A DNA stretch of 64,000 nt, from the NCBI RefSeq assembly GCF_037095735.1, contig NZ_JBAWKD010000002.1, forward strand, positions 496,001-560,000, read 5' to 3'. Under the pieces are notes generated by a model, which made no database searches, was not told the DNA's origin, and saw nothing but the letters and a program-made list of their open reading frames with translations. The translations under genes and the position numbers were made by a program. Within the stretch, counting starts at the first letter, position 1. Every line of letters begins with the position of its first letter. Shown piece after piece: positions 62,004 to 64,000 of the stretch. This stretch comes from Frigidibacter sp037095735. Lineage in GTDB: Bacteria > Pseudomonadota > Alphaproteobacteria > Rhodobacterales > Rhodobacteraceae.

Positions 62004-62968
62004 TGGATGCCGCCACGCTTCTAGTGCTGGCCGACAGCACGATCCGCCTGGCGATCCCGCTGCTGTTCGCCTGCCTTGCCGGGCTCTTTTCCGAACGCGC
62101 CGGGGTCTTCGACATCGGGCTCGAGGGCAAGATGCTGATGGCGGCGATGCTGTCGGGCGCGGTGGCCTTCTGGACCGGCCACGTCTGGCTGGGCCTCGCC
62201 GCCGGTGTCGCCGGCGCCATGGTGCTGGCGCTGCTGCACGGGCTCGCCTCGATCACCTTCCGCGGCAACCAGCTGATCTCGGGCGTGGCGATCAACTTCC
62301 TCGCCTCGGGGCTCACGGTGCTGATCGCACAGGACTGGTTCCAGCAGGGCGGCCGCACCCCCGCCCTCTCGGGTGACGCGCGCTTCAACGCCATCACGCT
62401 GCCCTTCGCGGAAACCCTGCGCCCGGTCCCGGTCCTCGGCCCGATCTATGCCGAGCTGATCTCGGGCCACGCGATCCTCGTCTACATCGCCGTCCTCTGC
62501 GTGCCCGCGACCTGGTGGATCCTCTACCGCACCCGCTTCGGCCTCAGACTGCGCGCGGTGGGCGAAAACCCGGGCGCGGTCGACTCGGCCGGCGTCTCGG
62601 TCACCGGCCTTCGCTACGCCGCCGTGCTGATCTGCGGCCTGCTCGCGGGCCTTGCGGGCGTCTACCTTTCGACCGCGCTCTCGGCGGGCTTCGTGAAGGA
62701 AATGACGGCCGGGCGCGGCTACATCGCGCTGGCGGCGCTGATCTTCGCGAAATGGCGGCCCTTCCCCGCGCTGGGCGCCTGCCTGCTGTTCGGCGCGCTG
62801 GAAGCGGTGTCGAACCGCTGGCAGAACATCGACCTCTTCGGCCTCGTGCTGCCGATCCAGTTCATGCAGGCGCTGCCCTACATCCTGACCGTGATCATCC
62901 TCGCCGGCTTCATCGGCAAGGCAATCCCCCCGCGCGCCGGAGGCGAGCCGTATGTCAAAGAGCGCTGA
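62003..62968 (+). CDS. Nucleoside ABC transporter permease (second)
   Basis: The 321-residue inner-membrane protein carries SERAGVFDIGLEGKMLMAAMLSGAVAF (about 29-55), the equivalent motif of the second permease in these importers. MTAGRGYIALAALIFAKWRPF lies near the end. It forms the membrane channel with the first permease. Its last 17 bases overlap the purine nucleoside phosphorylase gene. Confidence 0.94.
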   Translation: MDAATLLVLADSTIRLAIPLLFACLAGLFSERAGVFDIGLEGKMLMAAMLSGAVAFWTGHVWLGLAAGVAGAMVLALLHGLASITFRGNQLISGVAINFLASGLTVLIAQDWFQQGGRTPALSGDARFNAITLPFAETLRPVPVLGPIYAELISGHAILVYIAVLCVPATWWILYRTRFGLRLRAVGENPGAVDSAGVSVTGLRYAAVLICGLLAGLAGVYLSTALSAGFVKEMTAGRGYIALAALIFAKWRPFPALGACLLFGALEAVSNRWQNIDLFGLVLPIQFMQALPYILTVIILAGFIGKAIPPRAGGEPYVKER

Positions 62969-63773
62969 GAACGCCCTGCTCACCGCAGAAGCCCTCGCCG
63001 CCCGCATCCATGCCGTCGCGGGGACCGAGCCTGTGGGCACCGCCCTGATCCTCGGCTCGGGCCTCGGCGGCCTGGTCGAGCAGGTCGCGGGCGTGCACAT
63101 CCCCTACGACGAGCTGCCGGGCTTCCCGCATGCGGGCGTCTCGGGCCATTCCCCGAAGCTCGGCATCGGTCTCTTGGGCGGGACCCGCGTCGCCGTCCTC
63201 GGCGGGCGCGAGCATTACTACGAACGCGGCAACCCCGCCGCGATGCGCCTGCCGCTGGAAACGCTGAAGGCGCTCGGCGTCACCCGGCTGATCCTGACGA
63301 ATGCCGCGGGCTCGATGCAGCCCGACATGCCGCCCGGATCGCTGATGCTGCTCTCTGACCACATCAACTTCTCGGGCCTGAACCCGCTGATCGGCGAGAA
63401 GACCGAGGCGCGCTTCGTGCCGATGACGGAGGCCCATTCCCCCGCGCTGCGCGCCGCCCTGCGCGCGGCCGCCGGCGCCGAGCAGATCGCGCTGCACGAG
63501 GGCGTCTACGCCTGGTATTCGGGTCCCAGCTTCGAAACCCCGGCAGAGATCCGCGCGATCCGCATCCTTGGCGCCGATGCCGTCGGCATGTCGACGGTGC
63601 CCGAGGTGATCCTCGCCCGCTTCCTCGGCCTCGAGGTCGCGGCGATCTCGGTGATCACCAACATGGCCGCCGGCCTGTCGGACGAGAGGATCAGCCACGA
63701 ACACACCAAGGCGATGGCACCGCTGGGCGCGGTAAAGCTCGCCAGGGTCTTGACCCGCTTCCTCACGCCCTGA
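62952..63773 (+). CDS. punA: Purine-nucleoside phosphorylase
   Basis: The 273-residue enzyme cleaves purine nucleosides with phosphate to the base and (deoxy)ribose 1-phosphate. Trimeric PNP marks are GSGLGGLVE (phosphate site), GREHYYERG, TNAAGSMQPDMPPGSLMLLSDHIN, YSGPSFETPAEIR and GMSTVPEVI. TNMAAG holds the base-contacting Asn. The gene overlaps the second permease by 17 bases, linking uptake and phosphorolysis of nucleosides. Other salvage genes may lie beyond the intervening repeats, outside the window. Confidence 0.95.
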   Translation: MSKSAENALLTAEALAARIHAVAGTEPVGTALILGSGLGGLVEQVAGVHIPYDELPGFPHAGVSGHSPKLGIGLLGGTRVAVLGGREHYYERGNPAAMRLPLETLKALGVTRLILTNAAGSMQPDMPPGSLMLLSDHINFSGLNPLIGEKTEARFVPMTEAHSPALRAALRAAAGAEQIALHEGVYAWYSGPSFETPAEIRAIRILGADAVGMSTVPEVILARFLGLEVAAISVITNMAAGLSDERISHEHTKAMAPLGAVKLARVLTRFLTP

Positions 63774-63790
63774 CCGCCCCGCTCGACTTT

Positions 63791-63840
63791 GACCAAACAT
63801 CCCGGGGGAGGCGCGCCCGCGCGCCCGGGGCAGAGCCCCC
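63791..63840 (+). repeat. Intergenic hairpin repeat, ATATCCCGGGGG family, copy 3
   Basis: The copy reads GACCAAACATCCCGGGGGAGG, then GCGCGCCCGCGCGC and GGGGCAGAGCCCC. It starts 18 bases after the punA stop and may terminate the nucleoside operon. Confidence 0.75.
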
Positions 63841-63855
63841 TCTTCCGCGGCTTTC

Positions 63856-63919
63856 GCACTGGTCCAAATATCCCGGGGGTGAGGGCCGCAAGGCCCGAGG
63901 GGGCAGCGGCCCCTGCCGC
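63856..63919 (+). repeat. Intergenic hairpin repeat, ATATCCCGGGGG family, copy 4
   Basis: The copy reads GCACTGGTCCAAATATCCCG, continues with a GGGCCGCAAGGCCC hairpin and ends GGGGGCAGCGGCCCCTGCC. Together with copy 3 it forms a tandem pair of the family. Confidence 0.75.
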
Positions 63920-64000
63920 CCTCGCAAAACACGACTGATCACATAGGGTTAAGCGGGCTGAAGCCTTCCGGACACGCTTGCCCGCCGATCGCGCCTTCTC

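Overview
This is a GC-rich (roughly 68-70 percent by eye), densely coded bacterial chromosome segment that looks like a member of the Rhodobacterales (Alphaproteobacteria, Paracoccus/Rhodobacter/Rhodovulum-like). The grounds are the style of the proteins (groESL, rpsD, prs, hisC-tyrA), an F1-only ATP synthase operon with no F0 genes beside it, a CIRCE-controlled groESL operon, and dispersed GC-rich hairpins at gene ends. I see no tRNA, rRNA, CRISPR array, insertion sequence, prophage or plasmid backbone. It reads as core chromosome, with about 61 protein genes.

Layout. 0.1-6.5 kb: EamA exporter, Nudix hydrolase, GNAT, zinc metallopeptidase, GGDEF cyclase, then groEL and groES behind a CIRCE operator. 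6.7-13.2 kb: TraB/GumN protein, Mn-dependent pyrophosphatase, and two regulator/efflux pairs (TetR with an SMR pump, MarR with a FUSC exporter) flanking a HAD phosphatase. 13.4-19.4 kb: MaoC hydratase, ribF, GNAT, a guanidinium exporter under a guanidine-II riboswitch, a YcgN-type cysteine-cluster protein, L-threonine aldolase, an alpha/beta hydrolase and prs. 19.5-27 kb: a membrane chemoreceptor with a tiny secreted protein, an H-type lectin, and atpHAGDC. 27.3-32.7 kb: methyltransferase/gloB divergent pair, clpA, NYN-LOTUS protein, IMPACT-family protein. 32.8-41.3 kb: a MotB-like/MotA-like motor pair, ChaC, DUF2125, then hisC-tyrA-extensin-like peptidase, and rpsD. 41.5-50.4 kb: degenerate Hint protein, ClC transporter, XRE-cupin regulator and class III aminotransferase, pseudo-rhomboid, trpS and a large Pro/Ala-rich membrane protein. 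50.5-58.3 kb: SulP transporter, class IV aminotransferase, UspA, SleB-type lipoprotein, GIY-YIG, Na/Pi transporter, Nfu, tsaB-rimI. 58.3-63.8 kb: a nucleoside (BMP-type) ABC importer with purine nucleoside phosphorylase.

How genes work together. Many neighbours are translationally coupled by ATGA or GTGA overlaps: TetR/SMR, MarR/FUSC, secreted protein/chemoreceptor, hisC/tyrA, tyrA/peptidase, trpS/membrane protein, tsaB/rimI and the ABC genes. The last operon joins purine nucleoside uptake to phosphorolysis. The guanidine-II riboswitch explains what the second SMR pump exports.

Most interesting items: the guanidine-II riboswitch with three helically phased direct repeats beside it; a Zorya/MotAB-like two-gene motor whose MotB-like subunit carries about 320 residues of predicted coiled coil and which lacks any defence effector; a rhomboid without its catalytic Ser and His; a Hint-domain protein without its nucleophilic Cys; a chemoreceptor without an extracytoplasmic sensor domain, coupled to a small exported protein; and two families of intergenic hairpin repeats. 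No complete new defence or mobile system is evident.
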